Assembly: GCA_020247005.1 (NCBI GenBank)
Contig: JADCJN010000115.1
Span: 1-38,901 of the forward strand
Origin: Silvanigrellales bacterium
GTDB lineage: Bacteria > Bdellovibrionota_B > Oligoflexia > Silvanigrellales > Silvanigrellaceae
Length of the DNA: 38,901 nucleotides
Direction of reading: 5' to 3'
A model generated the notes under the pieces. That model did no database searches and had not been told where the DNA came from. It worked only from the letters and a program-made list of their open reading frames with translations. The translations under genes and the position numbers were made by a program. This document shows positions 38,157-38,901 of the stretch, one piece after another (the first letter of the stretch is position 1; every line of letters begins with the position of its first letter).

Positions 38157-38901
38157 CAATGCCCACGTCGAAAAACACGCGGCAGTGGATCTGGTTTCTT
38201 CCTGGCCTGGTTGTCTTCGTGCTTCTTGTCTTTCCCTTGTTTCGTTGGCTTGTTGTCGACGCGACCTGGGGAGGCAACACCGCTCAAGCCTGCATGAACG
38301 GTGACGTGCGAAAGGCTGGAGCGTGCTGGCCCGTTGTGACCCAGAACATCCCTCTTCTGCTCGGCGGGCGCTACCCCCAAGAAATGCTCTGGCGCCCCGC
38401 TCTTGTTGTGGCGCTCGGCGCCTTGTCACTCGTCGTGCCTTGGGGGCTGGGAGCAGGACGCCCCTCAGAATCTGGCGGCCAGCACCGCGGGTTGAACCCC
38501 AAAGCCCTATGGGTCGTTTTGCCTGTGTGCGCTTTTCCTCTTCAGCTTCTTCTTCTTGCCGGATTTGAAAACGGCGCAACGTTCGGCCTCAAACCGGTGC
38601 CCACGGAACTTTGGGGAGGATTCGCGCTCACGTGGATTTTGGCTGCCGGCAGTCTTTTGTGTTCCCTTGTGCCAGGGCTCGCGCTTGCCTTGGCGCGGCA
38701 GAGTGAAACCCGCGTCGTGGCGAGTCTCGCAACGGCATTCATTGAACTCGTACGCGGCGTGCCTTTGATCACCATTTTGTTCCTGGGGCACTTTCTTTTT
38801 CCCCTCTTTTTGCCATCAGGAGAAACATCCCTCGGAGAAATCACGCGCGCCACCCTCGCGCTCACGGTGTTTGTGTCGGTGTATTGCGCCGAGGTGTGGA
38901 G
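38153..38901 (+). CDS. aapM: General amino-acid ABC importer permease, AapM/BztC-like, N-terminal part
   Basis: Starts with an ATG overlapping the aapQ stop and stays open to the window edge (249 codons seen). It begins TMPTSKNTRQWIWFLPGLVV with a first membrane helix, a short periplasmic loop with GNTAQACMNGD and KAGACWPVV, and then LWRPALVVALGALSLVVPWG; the later IELVRGVPLITILFLGHFLF segment is the typical AapM/GlnP-type core. It pairs with AapQ; an ATPase (AapP) is expected just beyond the window. About 130-150 residues are missing at the C terminus. Confidence 0.9.
   Translation, partial: MTMPTSKNTRQWIWFLPGLVVFVLLVFPLFRWLVVDATWGGNTAQACMNGDVRKAGACWPVVTQNIPLLLGGRYPQEMLWRPALVVALGALSLVVPWGLGAGRPSESGGQHRGLNPKALWVVLPVCAFPLQLLLLAGFENGATFGLKPVPTELWGGFALTWILAAGSLLCSLVPGLALALARQSETRVVASLATAFIELVRGVPLITILFLGHFLFPLFLPSGETSLGEITRATLALTVFVSVYCAEVW

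Noticed and set aside
37506-38579. 357-codon minus-strand frame across aapQ/aapM
   Set aside because: Arg/Glu/Gln-rich antisense frame over clear permease genes.
1-38901. CRISPR array, rRNA operon, complete insertion sequence or prophage
   Set aside because: No regularly spaced repeats, rRNA-like sequence, transposase gene or phage structural genes were seen.

Overview
The window looks like a chromosomal segment of a Gram-negative, aerobically respiring bacterium with a G+C content in the high fifties by eye. Supporting signs are Sec and lipoprotein signals, a multihaem cytochrome of alternative complex III, a haem A synthesis/oxidase assembly cluster, dTDP-rhamnose genes and a periplasmic trypsin-like lipoprotein. 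The gene mix (alternative complex III plus SCO plus ctaA/ctaB, an eukaryote-like ABCC exporter, trypsin lipoprotein) would suit a Bdellovibrionota/deltaproteobacterial-type lineage, but that placement is an inference. Coding density is very high: many neighbours share ATGA, GTGA or TTGA start/stop overlaps, and three convergent pairs overlap at their 3' ends.

Layout. (1) 1-5.4 kb, minus strand: a respiratory block, in transcription order a Cys-rich membrane-anchored protein, ctaA, ctaB, an ABC-2 ATPase and permease, a SCO copper chaperone, and then (cut by the window edge) the pentahaem subunit of alternative complex III. (2) 5.5-9.2 kb, minus: one 1260-residue ABCC/MRP-type exporter. (3) 9.4-15.3 kb, plus: rmlB-rmlD run directly into a complete potABCD-type polyamine importer. 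(4) 15.3-17.7 kb, minus: a glycosyltransferase and a methyltransferase. (5) 17.9-19.7 kb: tRNA-His with its terminator, a decayed stretch, an integrase remnant that has lost catalytic residues, and a G+C-rich DUF4160-DUF2442-DUF2442 trio; this is the one clear accessory island. (6) 20.1-22.3 kb, minus: a secreted protein of unknown function, an RNase H-like protein and a secreted esterase. (7) 22.5-28.8 kb: a Spo0M-like gene on plus, facing a five-gene minus-strand cluster (ketosynthase III, SDR/epimerase, MBL-fold hydrolase, PaaK/F390-synthetase-like adenylating enzyme, membrane glycosyltransferase) that resembles an unusual acyl-condensation/lipid glycosylation pathway and is my best candidate for an uncharacterised system. 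(8) 29.1-33.5 kb: trypsin-like lipoprotein and bifunctional NAD(P)HX repair enzyme on plus, ribD on minus. (9) 33.6-34.5 kb: an MscS channel pseudogene interrupted by a ~293-nt MITE-like insert with a 5-bp target duplication. (10) 34.6-38.9 kb, plus: rmlA-rmlC followed by a general amino-acid ABC importer (aapJQM-like), running off the window.

How the parts work together: block 1 makes haem A and loads copper for an aa3-type oxidase fed by alternative complex III. The four dTDP-L-rhamnose genes are all present but split into rmlBD and rmlAC pairs, each followed by an ABC importer operon. The glycosyltransferases and methyltransferase may use activated sugars for envelope glycans, but no direct link is visible in sequence.
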